From positions 1 through 64,000 of the forward strand of contig CAZCBH010000001.1 of NCBI GenBank assembly GCA_964496875.1: 64,000 nt of DNA. The letters are read 5' to 3'. Each line of letters opens with the position of its first letter. The stretch's first letter is position 1. Below the pieces are notes generated by a model that ran no database searches, was not told where the DNA came from, and was given only the letters and a program-made list of their open reading frames with translations. The position numbers were made by a program, and so were the translations under genes. Below, one piece after another: positions 1 through 8,748 of this stretch. Source of the DNA: RI-106 sp964496875. Its GTDB lineage: Bacteria > Cyanobacteriota > Vampirovibrionia > Obscuribacterales > Obscuribacteraceae.

Positions 1-2
1 CG

Positions 3-686
3 GAAGGGAAACTGGAGTTGAGCCCCCGCACAAAGCTCGCCCTGGTGCGTTTCCTGAGACAGGTCCAGGGGCTCGGCAACAGCAGTGTGCGAGGCTCCGA
101 GTTGTTGGATTTTCATATCGCTGATAACAGGCTCTATCTGGTCAATGTGGTGCCGACCTATATAAAATGTCTCAGCCTGGAGCCTCTTCCTGGCTTATCC
201 AGGCTTGCCATGGATACTACCGAGCCGTATTCCATAAGGCATGTGCTCTTCAAATTATGCGGTGCCATCGCTTACCTTAAATCCCTGGTTCCTCCCATCA
301 CTCTGGACCGATTCTCCAATTTAATCTTACTGGTGGCAGAGCCCACCGAGCCCGAGGGCGTCTATCTCCTCAACCACGAACTCTGTCCCCTGGTGGAGAT
401 CATTCGAGAGGGCGACCGTCTCTACAAAGCCGGCGACAGTGGGGATAGAATTCATCCAGCTACGGTTGTCGATTTCCTCAACTATGTAAAAAGGTTGAGT
501 TCTGCCTGTAATCTTCAAAATTGCGATGAAGCCAGAGAACTCGCTTGCGAAGTGGAGGCGATTCTCGAACAGGTGAGCGAACCCCCTTCGCCCGCTTTGC
601 ACAAGGACGGCTTGCACGGCTATAATACTTTCTCAAAGCTGAAAGACCTCTTCAAAGACCGAGTCAAGGTCGACGCCCAGGGTTAA
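3..686 (+). CDS. Unknown protein, 5'-truncated; possible degenerate kinase C-lobe
   Basis: The frame is open to the left edge of the window, so the gene may begin upstream; TTG at 18, with AGGG nine bases before it, is a possible internal or true start. I do not recognise a family with certainty. The middle resembles the catalytic part of a Hanks kinase that has lost its residues: AIAYLKSLVPPIT is followed by LDRFSNLILLV where an active kinase has HRDLKPSNIL, and VYLLNHE sits where the DFG strand would be. The rest is a helical tail. Its TAA abuts the ATG of the NurA gene (686/687), so the two are probably translationally coupled. The pseudokinase reading is inference; an unrelated helical protein is the alternative. 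Confidence 0.6.
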   Translation, partial: EGKLELSPRTKLALVRFLRQVQGLGNSSVRGSELLDFHIADNRLYLVNVVPTYIKCLSLEPLPGLSRLAMDTTEPYSIRHVLFKLCGAIAYLKSLVPPITLDRFSNLILLVAEPTEPEGVYLLNHELCPLVEIIREGDRLYKAGDSGDRIHPATVVDFLNYVKRLSSACNLQNCDEARELACEVEAILEQVSEPPSPALHKDGLHGYNTFSKLKDLFKDRVKVDAQG

Positions 687-1874
687 ATGCTCGATTTCTC
701 AAAATTGCTGACCCAGATAGTGGAGGTCGGAGTCGATTCTCTTAAGGAAGAGAACGATAGACCGGTTTTGGAGAATGCTCTCAGCTCTCTAGATGAAGCG
801 GCCATCAATCAGGATGCTTTCGTGGATGCCATGGTCAGGAACGCTGCTCAGGTGCTATGGCCAGTGGCGGATTGCCTCAGTGCTTTCGCCGAGATCAGAG
901 ATATCGATAAAGACCTCGGCAAATACACCGTGGTTGCGGTGGATGGCTCCCAGATTATGCCGAGTCATCATGAGGTCCATAGCTGCTACCTTCTCAATGC
1001 CGGTTCAGCGCTTATTTCCTATGGCGAGAAACATCGACCGCTTCTCGAGAGCAGTCCCCGGCTCTATCATCGTCCGGAGGATCTCTACCCCCTGGTAGAT
1101 CGTCGCAGGATTCATATCGATGAACTCTATGTCTCACTGGAGCGCACGGTTTTCGAACTGGAGATCCTGGCAAGTAAATCTACCGAAGCCGCTGAGCGAG
1201 GGCTGCCTGTGCTTGCCTTATTCGATGGTTCAATCATTCCCTGGTCCCTGGACAAGATGACCGAAGGGTATCAGGAGAGCTTCATTGAGCGAATCGAAGC
1301 GCTTTTGAAGGGATTGAAGCAGAGAAGAATTCCTCTGGTGGGCTACATCTCGCACAGTAGAAGCTCTGATGTGGTCAATATGCTGAGGACTTACATATGT
1401 CCCTATGATCTCAGTGATTGCAGAAACCATTGCGGTCATCTCAATGAAGAAGACTTTCCCTGTTCGCGAATCTGGCCCCTCACCGACCGTGCCCTTTATG
1501 GAGGACGCCTGGCCCTCAATCAGATCTCTCCGCTATTTCTCTCCGGTACCAAAACTGCCAGGCTGGTGGATAGCGACTGTCAGGCATGTTTTCTCTATGC
1601 TCGCTTCCAGAGCGAGGTGGCTCGGCTGGAGATGCCTAAGTATCTGAGCGAAGACGAGGAACTTTTCCGTTTCGCCTTGGCGGCTGTTCGCTCCCAGGTC
1701 GAGAAAGGCATGGGCTATCCAGTTGCCCTGGCCGAAGCCCATCACCTGGCTGTTATTAAAGGCGGTGATCGGGACCGATTTTTCGAGCTGATAACCCGCC
1801 ATCTTGTCGGACTGGGCGGCCGACCGGTGCAATTGAGCCCCAAAGAGCGCAACAAGCGCAGGGGTTTTGTCTGA
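687..1874 (+). CDS. NurA domain-containing nuclease
   Basis: 395 aa. Matches the NurA family (5'-3' DNA end-resection nucleases that work with the HerA translocase in archaea and some bacteria). The signature acidic motifs are visible: AVDGSQ with Asp at about residue 86, and ALFDGS with Asp at about residue 180, each at the end of a hydrophobic strand as in the RNase H-like fold of NurA. The C-terminal third holds further conserved polar segments (YGGRLALNQ, EMPKYL). It starts at ATG directly after the stop of the preceding gene. No herA is seen in the window; a partner could lie upstream of the edge. Function in double-strand break repair is inferred from the family only. Confidence 0.75.
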   Translation: MLDFSKLLTQIVEVGVDSLKEENDRPVLENALSSLDEAAINQDAFVDAMVRNAAQVLWPVADCLSAFAEIRDIDKDLGKYTVVAVDGSQIMPSHHEVHSCYLLNAGSALISYGEKHRPLLESSPRLYHRPEDLYPLVDRRRIHIDELYVSLERTVFELEILASKSTEAAERGLPVLALFDGSIIPWSLDKMTEGYQESFIERIEALLKGLKQRRIPLVGYISHSRSSDVVNMLRTYICPYDLSDCRNHCGHLNEEDFPCSRIWPLTDRALYGGRLALNQISPLFLSGTKTARLVDSDCQACFLYARFQSEVARLEMPKYLSEDEELFRFALAAVRSQVEKGMGYPVALAEAHHLAVIKGGDRDRFFELITRHLVGLGGRPVQLSPKERNKRRGFV

Positions 1875-2020
1875 AGTATCAAAAGAATTTGCTTCGTATT
1901 TTCCCCATTTATTTCCAGGGTGGTTGAAGTAAAGTCTTGTCAATAGAGACCGTCGACACCTTGAGAGGACGGTTTCCTGGCAGAAGCGAAGGACCGGGCT
2001 ATATCTGAGGGACGAATATA

Positions 2021-2782
2021 GTGTTTGACAAGTTTAAGTATGTTTGGAAGAGATTTACCGCCAAAGTTGACGGCAATCTGGCCAAGGACGAATCCACCGA
2101 CTGGAATGACATCGATCGTGCCCGGGAGCGCCTGGCTCGTCTCAAGAGTCGCAACGGTTCCTCGACAACCACCGGCAGCTATGACCTCGCCAGCGTGCGC
2201 AAGCGCATCACCCAGGAAGTGGAAACCGGGAATTGCGACACGATTCGCAAGCGTGACAGCCAGGCTATCAATAAATGGTTCCGCAACGACGACATAACCG
2301 ATTCCGGTTCATTCGATACAGCGGCGCTGAACCGTCGGATCGTCGAGATGAGAAGAGTCGAGCAGGACGCCGACCCGGTCGTACTTGATAGCTTCCCCGA
2401 GATGGAGGACACTTTTTTAGCCTTCAGCAAGCCGGAAGTAGATCTTTTCGATGATGATGAGCGTATAACTTTGAGCGGCGTCAACTATCAGGTAGACCCG
2501 ATGGAAGAGCTCGAAGATGAGTACACTCTGCCTGGCATTCCGATGTTTCATGATGAAGCGGCCGATGCGGTCAATGAACTCGACCTGGATATAGCCGCCA
2601 ACCGCACTATTGACTTCAGACCGGACGCGGTCGACAAAAAATCGAAAAGTGATGCGGTCGAACAGAATGCAAAAGGCTCCCACGAGACCGTCAAGCCTAC
2701 CAGGGAGATTCTCGCCAGTCTTGAAGCCAGATTGGCCCAGGGTAGAGGCAAGAACAATTTCTGGGTTGATTCAGGCTATTAA
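2021..2782 (+). CDS. Acidic protein of unknown function
   Basis: 253 aa, starting at GTG with GAGGGA eight bases upstream. No signal peptide, membrane segment or recognisable domain. The N-terminal 20 residues are basic and aromatic (FDKFKYVWKRF), followed by charged, probably disordered sequence with three short look-alike segments (ERLARLKSR, VRKRITQEV, LNRRIVEMR) spaced about 30-50 residues apart. These may be amphipathic helices of a repeated interaction motif. The remainder is strongly acidic. A clear stem-loop terminator follows at 2818-2849, so this gene ends its transcription unit. I cannot assign a function. Confidence 0.6.
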   Translation: MFDKFKYVWKRFTAKVDGNLAKDESTDWNDIDRARERLARLKSRNGSSTTTGSYDLASVRKRITQEVETGNCDTIRKRDSQAINKWFRNDDITDSGSFDTAALNRRIVEMRRVEQDADPVVLDSFPEMEDTFLAFSKPEVDLFDDDERITLSGVNYQVDPMEELEDEYTLPGIPMFHDEAADAVNELDLDIAANRTIDFRPDAVDKKSKSDAVEQNAKGSHETVKPTREILASLEARLAQGRGKNNFWVDSGY

Positions 2783-2817
2783 AATGATTTGTCAATAGAA
2801 ATAGTAGTTTGTGTTCG

Positions 2818-2849
2818 GAGGCGGTATTGTATTCAATATCGCCTCTTTC
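2818..2849 (+). terminator. Rho-independent terminator
   Basis: A 12-bp stem (2818-2829 with 2834-2845, one G-T pair) closes a TATT loop and is followed by TTTCG. It lies 36 bases after the stop of the acidic protein gene and ends that unit before the DUF805/SRPBCC gene. Confidence 0.7.
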
Positions 2850-2877
2850 GTTCTGGTATTAATATTGGAATAGCCCT

Positions 2878-4413
2878 TTGAAACTACCGCTCAAAATTGA
2901 AGCTTCTGACCTGTGGCGATGGGATGGCACCATCGGCAGGGCTAAATATGTAACCCTCGGTTCTATTCTAGTGGTGCTAAAGTTCTGTCTGGATTACTTT
3001 GTCAGCGGCGCTTTCTTCCACAAGAGCTGGACGATTCTGGAGTATTTCGCGCCCGGCTATGCCACCGCCTCCCGTGCTTCCGGTAATGATATCCAGTTTT
3101 ACCTGACCATGTTGGCTCTTTCTCTGCCTTTCGCCTGGACAGGGTCGGTGCTTACGATTAGACGATTGAGAGCGGCTCAGTTGGCGCCATGGCTCTTGAT
3201 ATTTTTCTATGTTCCTCTTTTGAATCTGGTTTTCTTCAAGATCCTCTCCTGGGCTCCTTCGATAGAACATGAAGGAGAGAGCGGTGAACTGAAGCGCATC
3301 GACGAGGTTGATCAACTTGACGACATCGATAGCGCAATCGTTCGCAGAGCAGATTCCTCTGCCTCTACCGAAGTCGTGAAGGAGAGAGTCTCGGCAGAAG
3401 GCGACTATTCTCGGGTGGTCGATTTTCTGGTGGCTGCCTCCGCACCGATAGTACCGACACTGGTGCTGGTCTATCTCTCTGTTCTTGTTTTTGGCTCTTA
3501 CGGATACGGACTATTCGTCGCCCTTCCCTTTGTCATTTCAATCGCGGCACCGCTTATTTTTGCCGCCAGAGAAAGACGATCTATGATCGCTTGCCTGGCA
3601 GTCTCTCTTACAAGCATGGCTATAGTCTATGCCGCTCTTCTTATCTTCGCCTTCGAAGGGATTGTCTGTCTTCTGATGGCGGCTCCGATAGCCGCTGTAA
3701 TCGCCACCGGAGGAGGCTTGCTTGCTTATTATATTCAGAAGCGCCACCATGGCAACCGCGAGTTGCCCAGGCTACTGGGGGGATTCTTGCTGCTGGTGCC
3801 ATTGGTAATGTTTATTGAGGTTCACGCAGAGCCGCTCTCGCCTCTTTATGAAGTCACCACATCTATGCGGGTAGACGCACCACCCGAAGTGGTATGGAAG
3901 CATGTGGTAGCTTTTTCCAGACTGCCTGAACCGGCGGATTCCGAGCTGATTTTCAAGGCCGGGGTGGCTTATCCGATAGAGGCTAAGATATATGGTCGGG
4001 GGCCGGGCGCGGTCCGGCATTGCATATTTTCGACCGGGACTTTTGTCGAGCCGATAACCGTATGGAGAGAACCTGAATTGCTCCGTTTTTCGGTTCGCGA
4101 GCAGGCTCTGCCAATGAGAGAATTCTCTCCTTACAAGGACATTCATCCACCGCATATGGAGGGCTATCTGGTATCTAAAAAGGGTCAGTTCCAGCTAGAG
4201 CGCACTGATAATGGTGGCACGCTTCTTACGGGCACGACCTGGTATCAGAACCACATGGGACCACCACTTTACTGGAGGCTATGGTCGGATCAGATTATTC
4301 ATGCAATTCACAGGCGGGTCCTGGAACATGTCAGTCACCTGGCCATGCAAGAACCCGTTCGAATCGGGAGCATAAAGGAGGAGGTCGAAAAATGCAGCTC
4401 GAATTGCCGGTGA
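2878..4413 (+). CDS. DUF805-like membrane protein with C-terminal SRPBCC domain
   Basis: 511 aa, TTG start. The N-terminal 130 residues look like DUF805 (small inner-membrane domain): WDGTIGRAKY, then hydrophobic helices, TIRRLRAA and a PLLNLVFF helix. An acidic loop at about 135-175 leads to five or so further membrane segments (about 185-315). After the last helix, residues about 325-490 form a soluble START-like (SRPBCC) domain beginning VTTSMRVDAPPEVVWKHV, the usual first strand and helix of polyketide-cyclase-like proteins. The fusion of these two parts is unusual. Its last 22 bases overlap the start of the acetyltransferase gene, so the two are co-translated. Ligand and role unknown. 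Confidence 0.7.
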   Translation: MKLPLKIEASDLWRWDGTIGRAKYVTLGSILVVLKFCLDYFVSGAFFHKSWTILEYFAPGYATASRASGNDIQFYLTMLALSLPFAWTGSVLTIRRLRAAQLAPWLLIFFYVPLLNLVFFKILSWAPSIEHEGESGELKRIDEVDQLDDIDSAIVRRADSSASTEVVKERVSAEGDYSRVVDFLVAASAPIVPTLVLVYLSVLVFGSYGYGLFVALPFVISIAAPLIFAARERRSMIACLAVSLTSMAIVYAALLIFAFEGIVCLLMAAPIAAVIATGGGLLAYYIQKRHHGNRELPRLLGGFLLLVPLVMFIEVHAEPLSPLYEVTTSMRVDAPPEVVWKHVVAFSRLPEPADSELIFKAGVAYPIEAKIYGRGPGAVRHCIFSTGTFVEPITVWREPELLRFSVREQALPMREFSPYKDIHPPHMEGYLVSKKGQFQLERTDNGGTLLTGTTWYQNHMGPPLYWRLWSDQIIHAIHRRVLEHVSHLAMQEPVRIGSIKEEVEKCSSNCR

Positions 4414-4991
4414 TTGACACGGAGCGTCTTCTAGTGCGGATGTGTTACCCGGAGGAAGCGATTAAATCGGCTCGCTATCATCTCAAGAACAGAGATTATC
4501 TTCAGCCTTTTTACGCCACCTTCACCAAGGAATCCTTCAGCGAGATCTACTGGGCGGAGGAGCTGGAGAGGAATATCGTCGAATACTACAACGACCAGTC
4601 CATGAGGTTATTCATCTTCGAGAAGGATAACGAGGAGATTGTGGTGGGCACAGTCAGTTTCAGCGGTATCGTTCGCAGAGCGGCCTATTACTGTGTGCTT
4701 GGCTATGGACTGGACCAGGATTTTCAAGGCAGGGGCTATATGACCGAGGCTCTTGATGCCGCCATAGACTATATGTTCACCGAGAAAAATATGCATCGGG
4801 TGATGGCCAACTACATTCCCACAAACGAAAAGTCAGGTAAAGTATTGAGGAGGCTGGGCTTTACTGTAGAGGGATACGCCCGGGATTACCTGTATCTGGA
4901 TGGTCAGTGGAAAGATCACATCCTTACATCCCTGACCAACGAATGTTGGGATTGGGAGCTTGATAGATATCTGCACGAAGACCTTGAATGA
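4392..4991 (+). CDS. GNAT N-acetyltransferase, RimJ/RimL type
   Basis: 199 aa. I chose ATG 4392, which has AAAGGAGG just upstream and gives the normal RimJ/RimL beginning (LPVIDTERLLVRM); an in-frame start at 4281 would lie inside the previous gene. The acetyl-CoA-binding motif A appears as GLDQDFQGRGYMTEALDAA, followed by HRVMANYIPTNEKSGKVLRRLGF, the typical Asn-containing motif B region. The family acetylates protein N-termini (ribosomal proteins S5, L12) or small molecules; the substrate here is unknown. It overlaps the upstream gene by 22 bases and the downstream DUF1189 gene by four (ATGA), making a three-gene operon. Confidence 0.88.
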   Translation: MQLELPVIDTERLLVRMCYPEEAIKSARYHLKNRDYLQPFYATFTKESFSEIYWAEELERNIVEYYNDQSMRLFIFEKDNEEIVVGTVSFSGIVRRAAYYCVLGYGLDQDFQGRGYMTEALDAAIDYMFTEKNMHRVMANYIPTNEKSGKVLRRLGFTVEGYARDYLYLDGQWKDHILTSLTNECWDWELDRYLHEDLE

Positions 4992-5809
4992 AAATGAAAA
5001 GAACCGCGATTGCTAAATTGTTCTCGCCTTTAAAGGGTGTTTATCTCTCCTGGTTTTCCAAGGACTTTTACAATGAAGTAGCCCAGAGTTGGCAGGGGGT
5101 GGGCTTCAGATTTCTAATGGTGGTTCTCGGTCTATATTCCTTGATCATTGCAGCAGTCTTTCAGTTTCATCTATCCGCGTATCTGGACGATTTCATCGTG
5201 CCCGTATTCCGTCAGGCGCCGCAGTTGAACCTTGACCAAGGAAAGCTTTCTATGGACAGGCGTTCTCCCTATGTTGTCGAAGACCCTCGATATAAAGGCA
5301 AGGGTAAGCCTTTTATGATTTTCGATCTGCGGGAAGATGCCCCCTTGCCCGATCCGGATTTGAACGGCATGTTTTTCATCCGCGATAAAGAGCTGCTTCA
5401 ATTCGGTGGCAGAAGAGAGACAATCGACCTTTCTGGAAATTGGAAGACTCCTCTATTTCCCCAGGACTCCTTGAAAAGTCTCGGACAAATTAAAGTCTGG
5501 TCAGGATCTGCTGTGTTTCTGGTGCTTTTTTCGACCAGTTTTTTCTTTATTGCCATTCAAGTGTTTCTCTATGGATTGCTCGCCTTCGTGCTCTCGGGAT
5601 TGTTGCGGCGTCCTTTGCAGTTCGTCCAGGCGGCCCGACTGTCCACAGTCGCCCTCCTGCCGGTGATAACCCTCGATTTCCTCCAACGCCTTACCGGATT
5701 GTTCTTGCCCCTGTGGACTCTGGTCTCGGTCCTCCTGACAATCGGGTACCTTGCCTTTGCAATCCGCTCGATTTCCGTCACCCTGAACCGTCCCGGTTTC
5801 GAGACCTAG
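4988..5809 (+). CDS. DUF1189 family membrane protein
   Basis: 273 aa. The start YLSWFSKDFYNEVAQSWQGVGFRFLMVVLGL is the usual DUF1189 opening: an amphipathic segment leading into a first membrane helix. A long extracytoplasmic domain (about residues 65-165) follows, then three to four C-terminal membrane helices. DUF1189 has no established function. The ATG overlaps the stop of the acetyltransferase gene as ATGA, so it is the third gene of that operon. After the stop an AGCCG/CGGCT hairpin (5808-5824) without a T-run is a weak termination signal. Confidence 0.8.
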   Translation: MKMKRTAIAKLFSPLKGVYLSWFSKDFYNEVAQSWQGVGFRFLMVVLGLYSLIIAAVFQFHLSAYLDDFIVPVFRQAPQLNLDQGKLSMDRRSPYVVEDPRYKGKGKPFMIFDLREDAPLPDPDLNGMFFIRDKELLQFGGRRETIDLSGNWKTPLFPQDSLKSLGQIKVWSGSAVFLVLFSTSFFFIAIQVFLYGLLAFVLSGLLRRPLQFVQAARLSTVALLPVITLDFLQRLTGLFLPLWTLVSVLLTIGYLAFAIRSISVTLNRPGFET

Positions 5810-5907
5810 CCGTTTAAGGCGGCTCTTAACACTCTATCTATTTACCGGTCAAAGCAGGCTGTGCGTGCTAGGATCTAGCTCATCCTTAGATAATTTGAGG
5901 TCCGCAA

Positions 5908-7119
5908 ATGATTCAGGTCATCGAACAGATCGTTAACGAGAACAAGGGAATCGCAGACATTGCCGAGAAAGTCTCGAAGGGGGAGCGCATCACGAAGGAT
6001 GATGCGATTCGGCTGTATAACGAACCTGATCTTCTTGCGGTGGGCGCGCTGGCAGAATTCGCCCGTCGGCGCAAAGCCGGAGAAGGTAGGGAAAAGTATG
6101 TTTATTACATCCATAACATGCACCTCAATCCGACCAATTTCTGTGTTGAAACCTGTCGCTTCTGTTCCTATGCGAATCCGGGAAATGACAGCTATACCTG
6201 GACAATGGAAGAGGTGCTGGAGCAGGCCGAGAATGGCATCTCCCTTGGTATCAACGAAATTCATATGGTGGGTGGATTGAATCCGATAACCAACCTGAGC
6301 TATTACGAAGATATCATCCGGACTATTAAAGCGAAGCATCCTCATATCCATTTGAAGGCTATGACTGCGGTGGAGATTGAGTATCTATCCAATCTCGAAG
6401 GAATCAGCTATGAAGAGACCCTCAAGCGTTTAATTGATGCCGGTCTCGGTTCTATGCCCGGTGGTGGCGCCGAAATCTTCGATGAGGCAGTGCGGGAGAG
6501 AATGGCGGTCAAGAAGACACCGGCTTCGACCTGGCTCGAGATTCATGGAATCGCCCACGGACTTGGACTGAAGACCACCGCCACCATGCTCACCGGCATC
6601 GGAGAGAATGTTGAGAACAAGGTCGATCATATGCTTCTCATGCGGGAACAGCAGGATAAGTCGGGTGGATTCATGTGTTTCATCCCGCTCAAGTGTTATT
6701 ACGAAGGTACCAATATAGCCGATGAAGTAAAGGAGCCTTCCAACGAAGATCTGCTTCGCGATGTCGCAGTCTCGAGGCTGTTGCTCGATAACTTCCCGCA
6801 TATCAAAGCTTACTGGATACAACTCGGTCAGGAACTTGCCCAGGCCGCGCTCTCTTTTGGTGCCGATGATCTGGACGGGACCATTTTGGAAGAGAAAATT
6901 ACCCATGCTGCCGGTGCCAAGACGCCACTGCAACTCGCCAAAGAGAAGATGGAGGAGCTCATCGCCGGAGCCGGCTATACCCCTGTAGAAAGAGATACCG
7001 TGTATAACATCAAGCGCGTGGTCGAATCGAATGGTGGTGGAGAGGCGCTCGCCGATGAAGACTTTGAAGCTCTCAAGAACAAGAATAGATCCATGATAGA
7101 GTCTCTGCTCTCAGTCTAG
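5908..7119 (+). CDS. mqnE: Aminofutalosine synthase MqnE
   Basis: 403 aa radical SAM enzyme of the futalosine route to menaquinone; MqnE joins chorismate-derived 3-[(1-carboxyvinyl)oxy]benzoate to SAM to make aminofutalosine. The cluster-binding CxxxCxxC is NFCVETCRFCSY (Cys 79, 83, 86). Features that favour MqnE over MqnC are the N-terminal DLLAVGALAEFARRR, HLNPTNFC, HMVGGLNP, LKAMTAVEIEYL, SMPGGGAEIF and GGFMCFIPL blocks. GAGG lies seven bases before the ATG. It is a single gene; its stop shares a CTAG with the convergent TPR-PDZ gene. A UbiD-family decarboxylase at 31262 may serve a later step of the same pathway. Confidence 0.92.
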   Translation: MIQVIEQIVNENKGIADIAEKVSKGERITKDDAIRLYNEPDLLAVGALAEFARRRKAGEGREKYVYYIHNMHLNPTNFCVETCRFCSYANPGNDSYTWTMEEVLEQAENGISLGINEIHMVGGLNPITNLSYYEDIIRTIKAKHPHIHLKAMTAVEIEYLSNLEGISYEETLKRLIDAGLGSMPGGGAEIFDEAVRERMAVKKTPASTWLEIHGIAHGLGLKTTATMLTGIGENVENKVDHMLLMREQQDKSGGFMCFIPLKCYYEGTNIADEVKEPSNEDLLRDVAVSRLLLDNFPHIKAYWIQLGQELAQAALSFGADDLDGTILEEKITHAAGAKTPLQLAKEKMEELIAGAGYTPVERDTVYNIKRVVESNGGGEALADEDFEALKNKNRSMIESLLSV

Positions 7120-8564
7120 AACATAATCTGCCCGACCTGTCCCTGTCTTTTGACCAGTAGCTGCCCTTTCTGACCGTTTGGAATCTTGCTGAGCAAGAGG
7201 GCGAGCTGGGTAGTGCTTTGCACATTGACGCCGTTGACAGAAAGAATAACATCACCGATTTTGATACCAGATTTGGCTGCTCGGGAACCGATGCCTACGG
7301 TATTGATAACGATACCACTGGGGCTGGAATTGACTATCAATCCCATGGAGGAGAGCACCTGTTTGACCAGAGCTGGAGTCTCTGCCGGTGCTTGTTGAGC
7401 GATGGGCCGAGGCTGTTGTTGCTGTTGCATTTGTGGTGGCGGCTGTTGTTGCATCGGTGGCTGTTGTTGAAAGCCCGGCATAGTTCCTGCTCTCTGGATC
7501 GGCATTTGTGACTGCATCTGAGGGGGTGCCTGGTTACGAGGCATGCTTCCGGTTCCTTTTTTGGACCGGTGTTTCTCTTCTAGCGCCATGCGTTTATCCC
7601 AGGCCGCATTTCTTTTGTCCAGTTCTGTCGATTTCGCTTTCAGAGTATCGGCCAGTTTTTTGTAGGCTTCTTTATACTTGGGTTGTTTCGGGTCGGCCTT
7701 CTTCGCCTTTTCGTAATAACCGAGAGCCTGCTCCGGACTCTTGATTAGAAGATAGATGGTGCCGATATTGTATTTGTACTTGGCATTTTTAGGATACTTC
7801 TCTTCCAGTTGCTTATAGAGGTCGAGAGCCGATAGATACTCTTTTCGCTTGAAAGCCTCTGCTGCTTCGACTGCCATTTGATCTTGATTTCCGCCCTTCT
7901 CCAGAGCTTTTTTGACCACGGTGATGGCTTCTTTGAAGTCCAGCCTATCCGGGTTTATGAAATTGGCCTGGTTGTAAGAAGCAAGCGCTTTATCCAGTTG
8001 ACCGTTGGCTTCAAAGATAACTCCCCGACTGAAGTAGGCTTCCGAGTTTCTAGGGTCGAGGCGAATGACCTGGTCGAAGCGGTCCATGGCATGGCGGGCA
8101 TCCCGGGCTTTCCAGAAGCTGATACCGTCTTTCATCAAGCTCTCAATCTCTTCTTCGCGGGCTTTCTGCACCGCTGCTTTGCGCGCTTCTCGCTCTTTGT
8201 CTTCGGGCGTCTGCTCTTTGACCTCCGGCTCCGGGTCGGAGGTGCTCTCTACCACCGGTGCCGTACTCTTTTCTGCCGCTTCAATCTGTGGGCGAGCCAG
8301 GTCATAGATCTTTTCAATTCTCGGATCTAATTCGCCTTCCATAGGCTCTCCGAAGAATCGCTTCTCCAGGCGTTCGACCCGTTTCTCTATCGATTCTGAT
8401 GAATAGGTCTTGAAGAAAAGTACCTTTTCGATTCGAGTAATCTTGTCTTTGTTGCTCTCGGCCGCCATAGCAGGTCTGACCGGAGCCGACAAGAACAACA
8501 GGGTTGTAATAGCGGTCAGTCTGAAGGTGATATTCCAGCGTTTCGAACGGTTCAAGCTGTACAT
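7116..8564 (-). CDS. Secreted TPR and PDZ domain protein
   Basis: 482 aa from the ATG at 8564, chosen because it opens a good signal peptide (RSKRWNITFRLTAITTLLFL, cleavage near PAMA-AES); longer upstream readings add unlikely sequence. After a Lys/Glu-rich helical stretch, TPR repeats run from about residue 140 to 300 (for example AYFSRGVIFEANGQLDKALA and YNIGTIYLLIKSPEQALGYY). A Pro/Gln/Met-rich linker (about 330-395) leads to a C-terminal PDZ domain (SGIVINTVGIGSRAAKSGIK, GDVILSVNGV). No protease domain is present, so it is probably a periplasmic scaffold or adaptor. It converges with mqnE and diverges from dprA. Confidence 0.85.
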   Translation of the reverse strand: MYSLNRSKRWNITFRLTAITTLLFLSAPVRPAMAAESNKDKITRIEKVLFFKTYSSESIEKRVERLEKRFFGEPMEGELDPRIEKIYDLARPQIEAAEKSTAPVVESTSDPEPEVKEQTPEDKEREARKAAVQKAREEEIESLMKDGISFWKARDARHAMDRFDQVIRLDPRNSEAYFSRGVIFEANGQLDKALASYNQANFINPDRLDFKEAITVVKKALEKGGNQDQMAVEAAEAFKRKEYLSALDLYKQLEEKYPKNAKYKYNIGTIYLLIKSPEQALGYYEKAKKADPKQPKYKEAYKKLADTLKAKSTELDKRNAAWDKRMALEEKHRSKKGTGSMPRNQAPPQMQSQMPIQRAGTMPGFQQQPPMQQQPPPQMQQQQQPRPIAQQAPAETPALVKQVLSSMGLIVNSSPSGIVINTVGIGSRAAKSGIKIGDVILSVNGVNVQSTTQLALLLSKIPNGQKGQLLVKRQGQVGQIMF

Positions 8565-8748
8565 AAATGGGGCTGTATTATTTGGAAATCTGCAAAAATC
8601 ACAAAAGGCTTTCTCGTTCAATGCTAACATCAACTGACAAATCTTGGATCGTTGCTTAACTGGATGATTTTGTCCATAGTAGAGTTTTCTTCTAGCGACT
8701 ATACTATTGAACTGGTTGCAGATACAGATCCGGAGTTGGAAAGTGCCG

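Noticed and set aside
1937..2800. TTGTCAATAGA repeated at about 1937 and 2790, both in intergenic DNA
   Set aside because: Only two copies of about 11 bases, and no consistent -10 element 16-18 bases downstream; not enough to call a promoter or operator.
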